This document shows, piece after piece, positions 18,128-27,812 of a stretch of DNA of 64,000 nt. The notes beneath the pieces were generated by a model, which saw only the letters and a list, made by a program, of their open reading frames with translations, made no database searches and was not told where the DNA came from. Location of the stretch: the NCBI RefSeq assembly GCF_900100855.1, contig NZ_FNCB01000006.1, positions 36,775 through 100,774 of the forward strand. The letters are read 5' to 3'. This DNA comes from Idiomarina zobellii (GTDB taxonomy: Bacteria > Pseudomonadota > Gammaproteobacteria > Enterobacterales > Alteromonadaceae). The stretch's first letter is position 1. Each line of letters starts with the position of its first letter. The position numbers and the translations under genes were made by a program.

Positions 18128-19582
18128 ATGAAGTTTGTTGTTCGTCTGCACGCCGAAATTACCATCAAAAGCGCATCCGTAAGAAAACGCCACGGTAAGG
18201 TGTTAACCAATAACTTGCGCAAAATTTTGGCGCCGATACATCCGTCCATTTATGTGAAGTGGCTTTGGGATCGCATTGAAGTAGCAGCGGATACCGACAG
18301 CAATGATGCGCGCGACGCCATACGCGAAGCGCTCAGACATACTCCGGGCATTTCATGGTTTGCCGAAGTTATCGAGCAGCCGTTAACGACTTTTGACGAC
18401 ATTGCTGATTTAGTGGGTGAGCATTGGAATAAGCGGCTGCAAGGTAAAAGCTTTGCGGTGCGTGTAAAGCGGCAGGGTAAACATGAGTTCAATTCTCAGC
18501 AACTTGAGCGTTACATCGGCGGATATTTATTAAAACATTCAGAAAACTCCCGTGTTCAGTTAACCCGACCTGACGAAGAAGTGCAGTTGCAAATTACCAA
18601 TCAGGTGGTTCATTTAATTGGTGAACGTATCGACGGCCTGGGCGGCTTTCCTATTCCAACGCAGGAAACGGTGCTGTCCTTGCTCAGTGGCGGCTTTGAT
18701 TCGGGCGTTGCCAGTTATGAGTTTATTCGCCGAGGCGCACGTACTCATTTCTGCTTTTTCAACTTAGGGGGTGACGCTCACGAAGTAGCGGTGCGTCAAA
18801 TTGCCTATTTCCTTTGGAAAAAATACAGCTCATCGCACCCTATTAAGTTTATTAGTGTCGACTTTGCACCTATTGTCGATGACATTTTAACGAATGTCGA
18901 TAATGGCCAAATGGGGGTTGTACTAAAACGTCAAATGCTAAGAGCGGCTGCCCGGGTTGCGCACTATGTAAAAGCCCAGGCTTTAGTCACTGGAGAGGCT
19001 ATAGGCCAGGTGTCGAGCCAGACATTGTCAAATTTACGCATCATTGATCAGGCGACACCGGCACTGGTGCTACGCCCGCTAATTACCAAAGACAAACAGG
19101 AAATTGTCGATGAAGCGAAGAAAATAGGCACCGAGCCGTTAGCTAAGTCAATTCCTGAATATTGTGGGGTTATTTCGAATAAGCCGACGGTTAAAGCTGT
19201 GCCTGAAGTTATCGAGGCGGAAGAATCGAAGTTGAACCAGGATTTGTTAGAGCAGGTCGTGCGTGCATCTAATGTGTTGAGTATGCAGGATATTGCTGAG
19301 CAAACTGAAAACGAATTGAAAATGCCGGACACTACAGCGGAACTCAATAAACAGAGTGTCATCATAGATATTCGTAATGACGATGAAATTGAAGCTGCGC
19401 CATTGAACGTTAATGCAGAGGTCATCGAAATTCCGTTTTTTAAACTAGCCACGAAGTTTCCTGAATTGGATCAAAACCGTGACTATTTGCTTTACTGTGA
19501 TCAGGGAATTATGAGTCGTATGCAGGCGTTGCTATTGCACGAAAATGGCTTTACCAACGTATCTGTTTATAAGCCTGACTAA
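18128..19582 (+). CDS. thiI: tRNA 4-thiouridine synthase ThiI (with rhodanese domain)
   Basis: 484 residues, the long enterobacterial-type form. A THUMP domain occupies the first ~165 residues. The PP-loop ATP site is LSLLSGGFDSGVASYEFIRRG near residue 180. PEYCGVISNKPTVKA near 340 carries the disulfide-forming Cys, and a C-terminal rhodanese domain has the persulfide Cys in LLYCDQGIMSRMQ. It transfers sulfur to tRNA U8 and, through ThiS, to thiamine thiazole. It is a single gene between pomB and the VanZ-like gene. Confidence 0.96.
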   Translation: MKFVVRLHAEITIKSASVRKRHGKVLTNNLRKILAPIHPSIYVKWLWDRIEVAADTDSNDARDAIREALRHTPGISWFAEVIEQPLTTFDDIADLVGEHWNKRLQGKSFAVRVKRQGKHEFNSQQLERYIGGYLLKHSENSRVQLTRPDEEVQLQITNQVVHLIGERIDGLGGFPIPTQETVLSLLSGGFDSGVASYEFIRRGARTHFCFFNLGGDAHEVAVRQIAYFLWKKYSSSHPIKFISVDFAPIVDDILTNVDNGQMGVVLKRQMLRAAARVAHYVKAQALVTGEAIGQVSSQTLSNLRIIDQATPALVLRPLITKDKQEIVDEAKKIGTEPLAKSIPEYCGVISNKPTVKAVPEVIEAEESKLNQDLLEQVVRASNVLSMQDIAEQTENELKMPDTTAELNKQSVIIDIRNDDEIEAAPLNVNAEVIEIPFFKLATKFPELDQNRDYLLYCDQGIMSRMQALLLHENGFTNVSVYKPD

Positions 19583-19594
19583 AGAGACGTATTT

Positions 19595-19927
19595 ATGCTG
19601 GCAAGAGTGCTGTTTTTTATTCTGTTAACCGTCACCACGGTGGCGTTTTTATGGCAATTCCCAACGACTGGCGCCCAAAGTATACCTAACTTAGATAAAG
19701 CGGTTCATTTTGGAATATTTTTCGTGCTGGCAATGACCTTTCACAAAGCCTTCGCCTTATCTGCACGATTGTCGCTGTTATTTTTAGCCTGCTACGGCTT
19801 GGCTATTGAAGTCGCGCAAAGCTATGCACCAGGGCGCGGTGCCGATGTCTATGACTGGATAGCCGACGCTTGCGGTGTTATTGCTTACTTTGGCTTACAC
19901 CATGTATTAAAAAAGTCGCGCTCTTAA
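19595..19927 (+). CDS. VanZ-like membrane protein
   Basis: 110 residues, with about four short membrane segments. Motifs are LDKAVHFGIFFVLAMTFHKAF (DK...HF pattern), YGLAIEVAQSYAPGRGADVYDWIADACG and a C-terminal basic tail. These match small VanZ-family/YfiM-like proteins, whose function is not established outside glycopeptide resistance. It is 12 bases after thiI. The stop codon sits inside a bidirectional terminator hairpin and overlaps the stop of the convergent helicase gene. Confidence 0.75.
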   Translation: MLARVLFFILLTVTTVAFLWQFPTTGAQSIPNLDKAVHFGIFFVLAMTFHKAFALSARLSLLFLACYGLAIEVAQSYAPGRGADVYDWIADACGVIAYFGLHHVLKKSRS

Positions 19928-19938
19928 CGCGACTTTTT
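19909..19938. terminator. Bidirectional Rho-independent terminator between the VanZ-like gene and srmB
   Basis: AAAAAGTCGCG (19910-19920) pairs with CGCGACTTTTT (19928-19938) around a 7-base loop. A-tract and T-tract on either side make it work in both directions. Both convergent stop codons are in or next to the loop. Confidence 0.85.
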
Positions 19939-21177
19939 AGGTTTTTTCGACTTAACCGGCTTTTTCCCTTTCGTATCTTTCTTCGCCTTTTTCTTAGGCT
20001 TAGACCTTTTCGTCGACGGGAATTTGTATTGAGGACGAAGCCCCTCAATAACACGTCTGTCGAGCTGTGCATTTAAATAGCGCTCAATTTTGCCAAGCAA
20101 TAGAGCATCATGCGCTTCGACTAATGAAATAGCCGTACCTTTTTGCCCACCACGAGCGGTGCGGCCAATACGGTGCACGTAAACGTCCGCTTGTTTCGGT
20201 AAGTCGTAATTAACCACCAGGGCTATGTCATCAATATCCAGTCCGCGGGCAGCGACATCGGTCGCAATTAGCGTGATGTTCTGGTTTTCCTTCAGCGTAT
20301 TAATAATTTGCTGACGCTCGTCCTGAGGCATGTCGCCTCTTAGCGTGACAATTTTACGCGTATCAGTAAATTCACTGCGCAGGAAGTTAGCGACTATTTC
20401 AACTCGCTCGCGAGTACGCACAAACACAAACTGCCGACCGTCAAAGTCTTTTAGGGATGAGACTAAAAGCTTACGTTTGTGCTCATCGGTGTCAGCTAAA
20501 TGAACCCACTGAACAATTTTACCGCGCTCGCGCTTGGGTGGTTGCACGTCAATGTACTCGGGCTCTTCCAGCAGTTCTTTAGAAAACTTAATAACCCCGG
20601 AGCTACCCAGAGTTGCTGAGAACAACAACGACTGCTGTCTGTGTCGCGCCTGCAACGCCATTTCTTTTACCGTAGCGGCGAAACCCATGTCTAGCATGCG
20701 GTCGGCTTCATCAATAACCAGCCACTCGACGCTTTCTAAGTTGTATTGCTCGGCTTCCAGTAAGTCCATCAGACGACCTGGCGTCGCGACCACAATGTCG
20801 TGGCTTTTCTCCAACTGAGACAGTTGACTGCCATAATTGATACCACCAGTGACAACCACTGACGACAAACCCGTTGCTTCAGAAAACAGCGAGGCTTGTT
20901 GGTGTATTTGCTCGGCTAACTCACGCGTCGGCGCCAACACCAAAATCCGGGCCGGGCCTGGTTGTTTGCGAGGGAAGTCCAATAAGTGCTGCAGCGCCGG
21001 CAATAAAAACGCTAAGGTTTTACCGGTGCCTGTCGGCGCGCTAACTAACAAGTCCCGACCGTCGAGCGCTTGTGGAATACTTAATTGTTGAACCTTGGCC
21101 GGCTTGTTTAAATCGGCTGCTTTAAGAACGCCAATTAAGCGATCATCCAGTTCTAACTCTTCCCAGTCTGGGACCAT
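19924..21177 (-). CDS. srmB: ATP-dependent RNA helicase, SrmB-like DEAD-box protein
   Basis: 417 residues from the chosen start MVPDWEELELDD, which has AAGAGGAAAG just upstream. A much longer open frame extends to 21456 but overlaps the stress-protein gene and looks non-coding. Helicase motifs: Q motif (KVQQLSIPQALDGRDLL), motif I SAPTGTGKT, Ia PTREL, GG, TPGR, II DEAD (VIDEADRML), III SAT, IV FVRT, V ATDVAARGLDID and VI HRIGRTARGG. The basic Lys-rich tail (PKKKAKKDTKGKK) is typical of SrmB. The E. coli homologue assists large ribosomal subunit assembly. Among DEAD-box paralogues the SrmB call is likely but not certain. Confidence 0.85.
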   Translation of the reverse strand: MVPDWEELELDDRLIGVLKAADLNKPAKVQQLSIPQALDGRDLLVSAPTGTGKTLAFLLPALQHLLDFPRKQPGPARILVLAPTRELAEQIHQQASLFSEATGLSSVVVTGGINYGSQLSQLEKSHDIVVATPGRLMDLLEAEQYNLESVEWLVIDEADRMLDMGFAATVKEMALQARHRQQSLLFSATLGSSGVIKFSKELLEEPEYIDVQPPKRERGKIVQWVHLADTDEHKRKLLVSSLKDFDGRQFVFVRTRERVEIVANFLRSEFTDTRKIVTLRGDMPQDERQQIINTLKENQNITLIATDVAARGLDIDDIALVVNYDLPKQADVYVHRIGRTARGGQKGTAISLVEAHDALLLGKIERYLNAQLDRRVIEGLRPQYKFPSTKRSKPKKKAKKDTKGKKPVKSKKPKKSR

Positions 21178-21199
21178 CTTCTTTCCTCTTAAAAAGCAA

Positions 21200-22051
21200 T
21201 TAACGCAACAACAGCAAAGCCGAGTTGGTTGTTTGTAAAATACTGGTGGTGGTACTGCCGACCAGGAATTGACGAATGCGGGAATGACCGTAGGCGCCCA
21301 TAACCAACACGTCAATATTGTGCTCATTCTGATACGCGTGCAGCGTTGGCTCAACCTCGCCCGAGCGTATTTCAAAGCGTACATCGTGGCCAAGCTCTCG
21401 CAGGTGGTTCGCGGCCGACTCAATTGAAGCATGGTTGTCGTTGGTGTCCGCGCCAACCATGACTAAATGCAGCGGTAAACCTTTGAATATCGGGCTTTGA
21501 GCCAGCAAGCGTATGCCTTTTCGTGAAGAGTCACTGCCATCGTAAGCCAGCATCACGCTTTTCGGTTCAGTAAATTCTTCCGGCGCCACCAGAATAGGGC
21601 GGTTCAAGGTTCTTACCACGGTTTCCAGCTGACTCCCCACACGGTTAGTACGAGTTGTGTCCTCGCCGTGTAATCCCATAACCAACAGGCGCATAGAGTC
21701 TTCAATTTCATGCAGCGACTCGGCTAAGTCACCATGGCGCTGGCGCAGGTTTACTTGTTCTACGCCATCCTCCAAAGCGCGAGCTTTAGCACTTTCCAGC
21801 ATATGATGCCCTTGCTCAAGCGCTAATTTACTGCGTTGCTGGTCGAGTTCAGCCAGCTGTTCCAGTAAGGCCTCACGGCTGCCTAAACCAATATTGCCGG
21901 TCATATCCGTTTCAGTCGGATAACGCGCTTCGTCCAGTACGTGGAAAAGCGTCAGTGGCGTTTCCAGCCGCAACGCTGCCCAGCTGGCGTAATCACAAAC
22001 CGATTGCGTCGAGGCAGATCCATCAATACAAGCAACAACATGTTTCATCAT
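21200..22051 (-). CDS. Universal stress protein with two tandem UspA domains
   Basis: 283 residues: two UspA folds, about residues 1-145 and 150-283. The second contains VMLAYDGSDSSRKG and the ATP-binding-type end VLVMGAYGHSRIRQFLVGSTTTSIL, followed by a hydrophobic strand LLLLR. The first domain has the weaker LLVMGLHGEDTTRTNRVGSQLETVVR. The pattern resembles UspE or SulP-linked stress proteins. It is 11 bases downstream of the SulP transporter gene, so the two are probably co-transcribed. A stress or transport-sensing role is inferred from the family only. Confidence 0.85.
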   Translation of the reverse strand: MMKHVVACIDGSASTQSVCDYASWAALRLETPLTLFHVLDEARYPTETDMTGNIGLGSREALLEQLAELDQQRSKLALEQGHHMLESAKARALEDGVEQVNLRQRHGDLAESLHEIEDSMRLLVMGLHGEDTTRTNRVGSQLETVVRTLNRPILVAPEEFTEPKSVMLAYDGSDSSRKGIRLLAQSPIFKGLPLHLVMVGADTNDNHASIESAANHLRELGHDVRFEIRSGEVEPTLHAYQNEHNIDVLVMGAYGHSRIRQFLVGSTTTSILQTTNSALLLLR

Positions 22052-22062
22052 CGAATTCCTTT

Positions 22063-23553
22063 TTAGTGGCCGCCCATTAACTTATCAACCGCTTCAGGTT
22101 TGTCATGAACACCAAAGCGATCCACGATGGTGGCGCTGGCTTCGTTCAGCCCAACTACGTCAACATCAGCACCTTCACGGCGGAATTTAACCACAGCGCG
22201 GTCGAGTGCTTCAACGGCGGTAATATCCCAGAAATGGGCATCGCTGACATCAATAACAACCCGTTCGACACCCTCTTTAAAGTCAAATGCGGCAAGAAAC
22301 TTCTCAGACGAGCTGAAAAACACCTGTCCAATAACACGGTATGTGCGTTTTATGCCATCGGCATCGATGTCGGACTTAATGTACAGATAGTGCCCGATTT
22401 TATTGGCAAAGAACATAGCGGCAAGCAATACGCCGACTAATACACCTAACGCCAGATTGTGCGTTGCGACAACGACAGCAACGGTGCTCACCATAACAAT
22501 ATTGGTCGATAGCGGATGCTTCTTTAAGTCTCGGATAGAGCTCCAGCTAAAGGTACCAATGGAGACCATAATCATAACCGCAACCAAAGCAGCCATGGGT
22601 ATTTGTATTAAAATATTGTCCAATACCAAAACCATAATGAGCAGGAAGATACCCGCAACCAGTGTGGATAAGCGCGTACGACCACCTGATTTTACATTAA
22701 TAATCGACTGACCAATCATGGCACAACCCGCCATACCACCAAGTAAACCAGAACCAATGTTGGCAATACCCTGACCTTTACATTCGCGGTTTTTGTCGCT
22801 GGACGTGTCGGTTAAGTCGTCAACAATGGTTGCTGTCATTAGTGACTCGAGAATACCGACAACGGCAAGTGCGGCAGAGTATGGGAATATAATGGCTAAG
22901 GTTTCAAAGTTTAACGGAACGTCAGGCCATAAGAATATCGGCAGGGCATCCGGCAGTTCGCCCATATCACCAACGGTGCGAATGTCTAATCCTAAGAACA
23001 CGGCAACAATGGTTAAAGAAACAATACAAACCAACGGAGACGGTAGAATTTTTCCGATTACAGGAATGTAAGGAAAGCCATAAATAATGGCCAGACCGGC
23101 AGCAGTCATCGCATACACATGCCAGGTAACGTTAGTCAGTTCTGGCAGTTGTGCCATAAATATCAAAATAGCCAGGGCATTCACAAAGCCTGTCACCACC
23201 GAGCGCGAGACAAAGCGCATGAGGTCTCCTAACTTGAGATAGCCCGCAATTATTTGCAGCACACCAGTCAACAGAGTGGCGGCTAGCAGGTATTCAAGAC
23301 CGTGGTCTTTGACCAGGGTGACCATAAGCAGCGCCATAGCGCCTGTTGCGGCAGATATCATCCCCGGACGCCCGCCGGTAAATGCGATAACAACCGCAAT
23401 ACAGAACGACGCGTACAAGCCTATTTTCGGATCAACACCGGCAATGATAGAGAATGCGATGGCTTCAGGAATTAGCGCTAGAGCAACGACAATACCTGAA
23501 AGCAAATCACCACGTATATTAGAAAACCAGTTCTGCTGGATAGACTTCAACAT
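22063..23553 (-). CDS. SulP-family anion transporter with C-terminal STAS domain
   Basis: 496 residues from the start [16 protein letters not shown]; an upstream start at 23637 lies inside the structured leader and is rejected. Hydrophobic membrane domain of about 10-12 segments opens with [28 protein letters not shown], the SulP signature. A cytoplasmic STAS domain at about residues 390-490 includes [19 protein letters not shown]. SulP proteins move sulfate or bicarbonate with sodium or protons. In marine gammaproteobacteria such proteins paired with a stress protein are often proposed to be bicarbonate carriers, but the substrate is not shown by the sequence. The ribosome site (GGTGTCATTTAACT) is weak. 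Confidence 0.85.
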   Translation of the reverse strand: MLKSIQQNWFSNIRGDLLSGIVVALALIPEAIAFSIIAGVDPKIGLYASFCIAVVIAFTGGRPGMISAATGAMALLMVTLVKDHGLEYLLAATLLTGVLQIIAGYLKLGDLMRFVSRSVVTGFVNALAILIFMAQLPELTNVTWHVYAMTAAGLAIIYGFPYIPVIGKILPSPLVCIVSLTIVAVFLGLDIRTVGDMGELPDALPIFLWPDVPLNFETLAIIFPYSAALAVVGILESLMTATIVDDLTDTSSDKNRECKGQGIANIGSGLLGGMAGCAMIGQSIINVKSGGRTRLSTLVAGIFLLIMVLVLDNILIQIPMAALVAVMIMVSIGTFSWSSIRDLKKHPLSTNIVMVSTVAVVVATHNLALGVLVGVLLAAMFFANKIGHYLYIKSDIDADGIKRTYRVIGQVFFSSSEKFLAAFDFKEGVERVVIDVSDAHFWDITAVEALDRAVVKFRREGADVDVVGLNEASATIVDRFGVHDKPEAVDKLMGGH

Positions 23554-23713
23554 AGTTAAATGACACCAAATTTTTAAACACAATAAAGTATAAGTGGCCG
23601 GAATGGCCAGAAAAGCAGTGAACAGCCTACTGCGCACCTGTGACAGGGAAGTGACGGTTAGGGTGGCGTAATACGCGTCAGCACGTAGGTGGCTCCTTAT
23701 GGTTTGAGGCTGG
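23554..23713 (-). promoter_or_regulatory. Candidate structured 5' leader (possible cis-regulatory RNA) of the SulP gene
   Basis: Read on the minus strand, CAGCCT (23707-23712) can pair with AGGCTG (23623-23628), closing about 85 bases. Inside are a palindromic GCGTATTACGC hairpin, a CCTGTCACAGG hairpin and a CCTAC/GTAGG option. The leader is ~160 bases and has no credible ORF. It did not match a riboswitch consensus that I know well. A long leader with a closing stem ahead of a transporter gene fits a riboswitch or attenuator, but this is only inferred. Confidence 0.4.
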
Positions 23714-23730
23714 TCAAAAAAAGAGCGCGA

Positions 23731-23758
23731 ATTTTAGCATAAAATGTGCCAACTACAA
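23731..23758 (-). promoter_or_regulatory. Possible promoter for the SulP-stress protein unit
   Basis: Minus-strand TTGTAG (23753-23758) and TAAAAT (23731-23736) are spaced by 16 bases, just downstream of the arsJ stop. The -35 box overlaps that stop codon. It would start transcription near 23724, giving a leader of about 170 bases. Confidence 0.35.
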
Positions 23759-24961
23759 GTGCTTTCCTCGCGCTGGCAAAAAGCTAATTGTAGCTGTGGA
23801 TAATAGCAATAACAGCGTTGATATCATTAGGCAAGCAACCAGCCCCCATTGCTGGTAGACCCAACCGGATAAAATGGTGCCTAATAGACGCCCGGCGGCA
23901 TTGGCCATGTAGTAAAAGCCTACGTCCAAAGACACACCGTCGGCGCGTGAGTACGAAACAATAAGGTAACTGTGCAGAGATGAATTAATGGCAAACAGAA
24001 TACCGAACAACCCTAAGCCAATAATAATGCTTTGGGTAATCGGCAAGTGTTGCCAAAGCGCCAGGGTTAACGCAAGCGGACTCAGCGTCAGCAGGGCATT
24101 CCATACCACCGCCTGAGTTTTTGGTACGTCCTGGCTACTTTTTGTGAATTTAGGCGCAATGCTTTGCACAAAGCCATAGCCAATAACCCACAAGGCCAAA
24201 AAGCTGCCCACCTGCCAGTGGTTCCAGCCCAGCTGGCTGGCTAAGAACACCGGTAAGGCCACCACAAACCAAACATCACGCGCACCAAAAAGTAAAAAGC
24301 GCGCGCCCGATAGAATATTAATAGGACGGCTTTTGGATAAAATGTCTTTGAATTTTGGTTTGAACTTAGCCTTGCCCGATTCTTTTTTCAGAAAAATTAA
24401 ACTGGCTATCCAGACCAGGCTGAGCATAACCGCCATGGCGAGCACCGCACCCTGGAAGCCAATTAACGTCAGCAACAAGCCACCCAGGAAAAAGCCAACG
24501 CCCTTTAAGGTGTTTTTTGAACCAGTGAGTATGGCAACCCACTTGTATAGTTGAGCCTGTTTGTCATCCGGCACCAATAGCTTAATGGTGCTTTTGGCAC
24601 TCATTTTATTGAGATCTTTGGCAATACCGGACAGCGCCTGAGCGGCCATCACCCAAATGACGGTGAGCATAGAACTGGGCACCAGCAGCATCGCCAGTGC
24701 CACAATTTGTACACCGAGCCCAATATTCATGGTCCTATTGAGCCCCCAACGAGCCCCCAGCCATCCACCAAATAGGTTGGTAACCACACCAAAAAACTCG
24801 TAGAACAGGAACAGCATGGCGACTTCCAGCGCACTGTAACCCAACTGGTGGAAGTGCAGCACCACCAGCATGCGCAGCGCGCCGTCAGTCAGGGTAAAGG
24901 CCCAGTAGTTGCCGGTAACAATTAAGTATTGGCGTATTGCCGGCGACAGCTGACTCAGCAT
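23753..24961 (-). CDS. arsJ: Major facilitator superfamily transporter, ArsJ-type (organoarsenical efflux)
   Basis: 402 residues with about 12 membrane segments. The N-terminus (NYWAFTLTDGALRMLVVLHFHQLGYSALEVAMLFLFYE, shown as segments DGALRMLVVLHFHQ and GYSALEVAMLFLFYE) matches the ArsJ family, as does PDDKQAQLYKWVAILTGSKNTLKGVGFF. ArsJ exports 1-arseno-3-phosphoglycerate, which then breaks down to arsenate outside. It is paired with the GAPDH-like gene directly upstream; their start and stop codons overlap by one base, implying coupled translation. Confidence 0.88.
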   Translation of the reverse strand: MLSQLSPAIRQYLIVTGNYWAFTLTDGALRMLVVLHFHQLGYSALEVAMLFLFYEFFGVVTNLFGGWLGARWGLNRTMNIGLGVQIVALAMLLVPSSMLTVIWVMAAQALSGIAKDLNKMSAKSTIKLLVPDDKQAQLYKWVAILTGSKNTLKGVGFFLGGLLLTLIGFQGAVLAMAVMLSLVWIASLIFLKKESGKAKFKPKFKDILSKSRPINILSGARFLLFGARDVWFVVALPVFLASQLGWNHWQVGSFLALWVIGYGFVQSIAPKFTKSSQDVPKTQAVVWNALLTLSPLALTLALWQHLPITQSIIIGLGLFGILFAINSSLHSYLIVSYSRADGVSLDVGFYYMANAAGRLLGTILSGWVYQQWGLVACLMISTLLLLLSTATISFLPARGKHL

Positions 24962-25956
24962 TAGCCGACCTTTTCGACCAGTTCAACTGCACGGTTTGCA
25001 TAACCCCATTCATTGTCGTACCAGGCATAAATTTTAACGTGCGTGCCGTTAACGACCTTGGTCGACAGGGCATCGACAATGCTTGAGCGAGGATCAGTTT
25101 TGTAATCTATCGACACTAACGGGCGCTCTTCGTAACCCAAAATGCCTTTCAATGCGCCCTCAGAAGCCTCTTTCATCCAGCCATTAATTTCTTCCACCGA
25201 AGTAGCTTTTTCGACTTCGAATACGCAGTCCGTTAATGACGCATTGGCAAGGGGGACGCGTACCGCGTGGCCGTCAATTCTGTCCTTAAGCTCGGGGAAA
25301 ATCTCGACAATGGCCGTTGCCGAACCAGTAGACGTCGGAATTAAGCTCATGCCGCAGGCACGAGCACGGCGTAAGTCTTTGTGTGGCGCATCCAGAATGC
25401 TTTGCGTGTTGGTCAAATCGTGAATAGTGGTAATTGACGCGTGTCTAATACCAATGTTGTCCTGCAGAACTTTGACTACCGGAGCCAGACAATTAGTGGT
25501 GCAGGACGCGGCTGTGACTATCTGATGTTGTTCAGGATCATAAAGGTGGTCATTAACGCCCATCACAATATTCAAAGCGCCGGGCTCTTTGACCGGAGCT
25601 GATACGACAACTCGTTTTACGCCTTGTGACAGGTAATCATTCAGAACCTTCACGGTTTTCATTTTGCCGGAGGCTTCTAAAACCACATCGCAACCACTCC
25701 AGTCGTTGTCGGCAATGGTTTTGTGCTGAGAGAAAGCAATGCGCTCCCCACCAATTTGAATGGCGTCGTCCAGACCTTCAGCTTCATAACCCCAGCGACC
25801 GTGCACCGAGTCAAAATTCAGCAAGTGCGCAAAAGTCGACGCGTCGGCTCCTGGGTCATTCACCTGAACAACTTCTAGCTCCGGATTGTCCCACGCCACA
25901 CGCAAGGCTAAACGCCCAATACGACCCAAACCGTTAATTCCAACCTTAATAGTCAT
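24961..25956 (-). CDS. ArsJ-associated glyceraldehyde-3-phosphate dehydrogenase
   Basis: 331 residues. NAD-binding start [13 protein letters not shown], active-site [11 protein letters not shown] near residue 150 with the catalytic Cys, and C-terminal [20 protein letters not shown] [17 protein letters not shown]. Its operon position between acr3 and arsJ marks it as the ars-linked GAPDH that joins arsenate to glyceraldehyde 3-phosphate, giving 1-arseno-3-phosphoglycerate for ArsJ. It is not evidently the glycolytic copy, though that cannot be excluded. The gap from acr3 is 10 bases, with an AAGGAGTC ribosome site. Confidence 0.9.
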   Translation of the reverse strand: MTIKVGINGLGRIGRLALRVAWDNPELEVVQVNDPGADASTFAHLLNFDSVHGRWGYEAEGLDDAIQIGGERIAFSQHKTIADNDWSGCDVVLEASGKMKTVKVLNDYLSQGVKRVVVSAPVKEPGALNIVMGVNDHLYDPEQHQIVTAASCTTNCLAPVVKVLQDNIGIRHASITTIHDLTNTQSILDAPHKDLRRARACGMSLIPTSTGSATAIVEIFPELKDRIDGHAVRVPLANASLTDCVFEVEKATSVEEINGWMKEASEGALKGILGYEERPLVSIDYKTDPRSSIVDALSTKVVNGTHVKIYAWYDNEWGYANRAVELVEKVG

Positions 25957-25966
25957 AAAAGACTCC

Positions 25967-27016
25967 TTAATTTTGACTAAACCAGTGACGAGTCCGGTTA
26001 GCGAACCAGACTAAAGAGAGCATCACCGGTACTTCAACCAATACACCAACAACCGTGGCTAGTGCGGCGCCGGATTGCAGGCCAAATAGACTGATAGCCA
26101 CAGCCACTGCTAGTTCGAAAAAGTTTGAGGTACCAATCAAGCAGGCCGGAGCCGCAATTCTATAAGGCAACTTAATCAGCAACGCGATAATAAAAGTGAT
26201 AGCAAAAATGCCGTAAGTTTGAATTAGCAACGGGGTTGCTATCATGGCAATGTCTAAGGGACGCGTCAGTAGCACCTCTGCCTGAAAGCCAAACAGCAGC
26301 ACCACGGTTAGCAGTAAGCCGACAATGGACCAGGGCTTCATGCGTGCATCAAAGGCTTGCAGTGCAGAGTCGACATTATGCTGTCGCGATGTTGCTTTGC
26401 TCTTTAGCCGCTGGCGCGTTAGCAGCCCGGCAATAAGCGGTGCTACTACGTACAGACCAACACTTAACAGCAAGGTTTGCCAGGGCACAATAATATCGGT
26501 AATACCCAGCAGCAGAGCGGCAATGGGGGCAAAGGCAAAAATCATAATGACGTCGTTGACCGACACCTGCACCAGCGTATAGCTGGCATCGCCTTTGGTC
26601 AGCTGACTCCAGATAAAAACCATAGCCGTACACGGCGCAACACCGAGTAGAATGACCCCGGCCAGGTACTCGTTAGCAGTTTCGGGCTGAATAAAGTCAG
26701 CAAATACGCCTTTGAAAAACAGCCAACCCACGAACGCCATTGTAAATGGCTTAATAAGCCAGTTAATAGCGACCGTTAGAATAAGCCCTTTCGGCTCTTT
26801 AGCAATTTGGGTAATAGATTCGAAGTTTACCTGCACCATCACCGGATAAATCATCAGCCATATCAGTACCGCTATAATCAGGTTAACCTGCGCAAACTCA
26901 ATACCTGACAGCACTTCGAAAATTGCCGGGAAGACATTGCCCAGTAAGGTTCCTGCAATAATCGCCAACGCCACCCAAACCGATAAAAACCGTTCAAACA
27001 CACCCATTATCGACAT
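25967..27016 (-). CDS. acr3: Arsenite efflux transporter, ACR3 family
   Basis: 349 residues with about 10 membrane segments. ACR3 motifs include [34 protein letters not shown] and [18 protein letters not shown], with the conserved Cys used for arsenite transport. It expels arsenite made by the reductase domain upstream. The first ATG (27016) overlaps the arsC-arsR fusion gene; a second ATG at 27007 has better spacing to AAGGA and may be the true start. Confidence 0.93.
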   Translation of the reverse strand: MSIMGVFERFLSVWVALAIIAGTLLGNVFPAIFEVLSGIEFAQVNLIIAVLIWLMIYPVMVQVNFESITQIAKEPKGLILTVAINWLIKPFTMAFVGWLFFKGVFADFIQPETANEYLAGVILLGVAPCTAMVFIWSQLTKGDASYTLVQVSVNDVIMIFAFAPIAALLLGITDIIVPWQTLLLSVGLYVVAPLIAGLLTRQRLKSKATSRQHNVDSALQAFDARMKPWSIVGLLLTVVLLFGFQAEVLLTRPLDIAMIATPLLIQTYGIFAITFIIALLIKLPYRIAAPACLIGTSNFFELAVAVAISLFGLQSGAALATVVGVLVEVPVMLSLVWFANRTRHWFSQN

Positions 27017-27734
27017 CCTTGACCTGTTGAGGAATTAACGACGCGTGATAAGCCGCCGTGGTTTTAATCATAGTCGCCATCCAGTCCTGTAGGGCGGGAT
27101 TAATTCGATAATACACCCAGCGCTGATCTTTACGGTCGGCTAATAAGCCGTATTCGCGCAGTTGCGCCAAATGCCGCGACACTTTTGGCTGTGACATACC
27201 AGTCGCGTCCACGAATTGGCAAACACATAACTCACCATGGTGTTGCAGCATTAGAATCATTTTCAGGCGCAGGGGGTCAGCCATAATTTTGAAGAACTCA
27301 TGAGGTGCATCAAACAGCTGCGGACGGTCACTTTTCTTGCGTAAAATAAGCAACAGCATCTTTATACGCTCGCTTAATTCATGCGCCGTTTTCTTAAAAG
27401 CATCCGCTTTTTTGCTGGTCACCGGGTCGGGGAAGTCCCAGGCAATGAAGTGCTGATCACCGCACAAAGCTTGGCACTCAGTGCGAGCCCGATCACACAG
27501 GCTTATCACGTAATCAAAGCTATTGAGATCAATATCAGCAAGCGCTTTTGAATGCAGCCCATCAGTTTCAACACCCAAGTGCTCTAATGCCGCTAAAGCA
27601 CCCGGCTCAGGTTTTGTCGGCTCAGTACCCGCACTGGCAACCTCAAAGTCATCACCAGCAAACTGCCGAAAAATAGCCTCCGCCATCAAAGACCGCGCAG
27701 AATTCGCCGTACATAGAAACAAAACTTTCGTCAT
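26994..27734 (-). CDS. Arsenate reductase-ArsR repressor fusion protein
   Basis: 246 residues. Residues 1-135 are a low-molecular-weight phosphatase-type arsenate reductase: CTANSARS with nucleophile C8 and R14, redox Cys at 80, 87 and 91 in [15 protein letters not shown], and DFPDP near 100. Residues ~145-235 are an ArsR winged helix: [12 protein letters not shown], metal-site ELCVCQF (C170, C172) and recognition helix [18 protein letters not shown]. One polypeptide would reduce arsenate to arsenite and repress the operon. It heads arsCR-acr3-GAPDH-arsJ. ArsR usually needs to dimerise, so the reductase would dimerise with it. Confidence 0.93.
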   Translation of the reverse strand: MTKVLFLCTANSARSLMAEAIFRQFAGDDFEVASAGTEPTKPEPGALAALEHLGVETDGLHSKALADIDLNSFDYVISLCDRARTECQALCGDQHFIAWDFPDPVTSKKADAFKKTAHELSERIKMLLLILRKKSDRPQLFDAPHEFFKIMADPLRLKMILMLQHHGELCVCQFVDATGMSQPKVSRHLAQLREYGLLADRKDQRWVYYRINPALQDWMATMIKTTAAYHASLIPQQVKDVDNGCV

Positions 27735-27745
27735 CAGGTAACACC

Positions 27746-27785
27746 ATATATTCGATATTCCATATATATGTTATACCGAATATAT
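27746..27785 (-). promoter_or_regulatory. Likely ArsR operator/promoter of the ars operon
   Basis: ATATATTCG (27746-27754) and CGAATATAT (27777-27785) form a perfect 9-bp inverted repeat with a 22-bp spacer, 12-51 bases before the fusion gene. A minus-strand -10-like TATAAC and a -35-like TTGCGC lie around the distal arm, so repressor binding would cover the promoter. The assignment to ArsR is inferred from position. Confidence 0.6.
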
Positions 27786-27812
27786 TGACTGCGCAATAGC
27801 CAAGCTGGGAGG

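Noticed and set aside
21178..21456. N-terminal extension of the SrmB-like helicase
   Set aside because: It overlaps the stress-protein gene, has no similarity to helicases, and a strong ribosome site exists before the ATG at 21177.
23554..23713. c-di-GMP, TPP, fluoride, guanidine or manganese riboswitch in the SulP leader
   Set aside because: The hallmark conserved loops of these classes were looked for by eye and not found, so the leader is left as an unassigned candidate.
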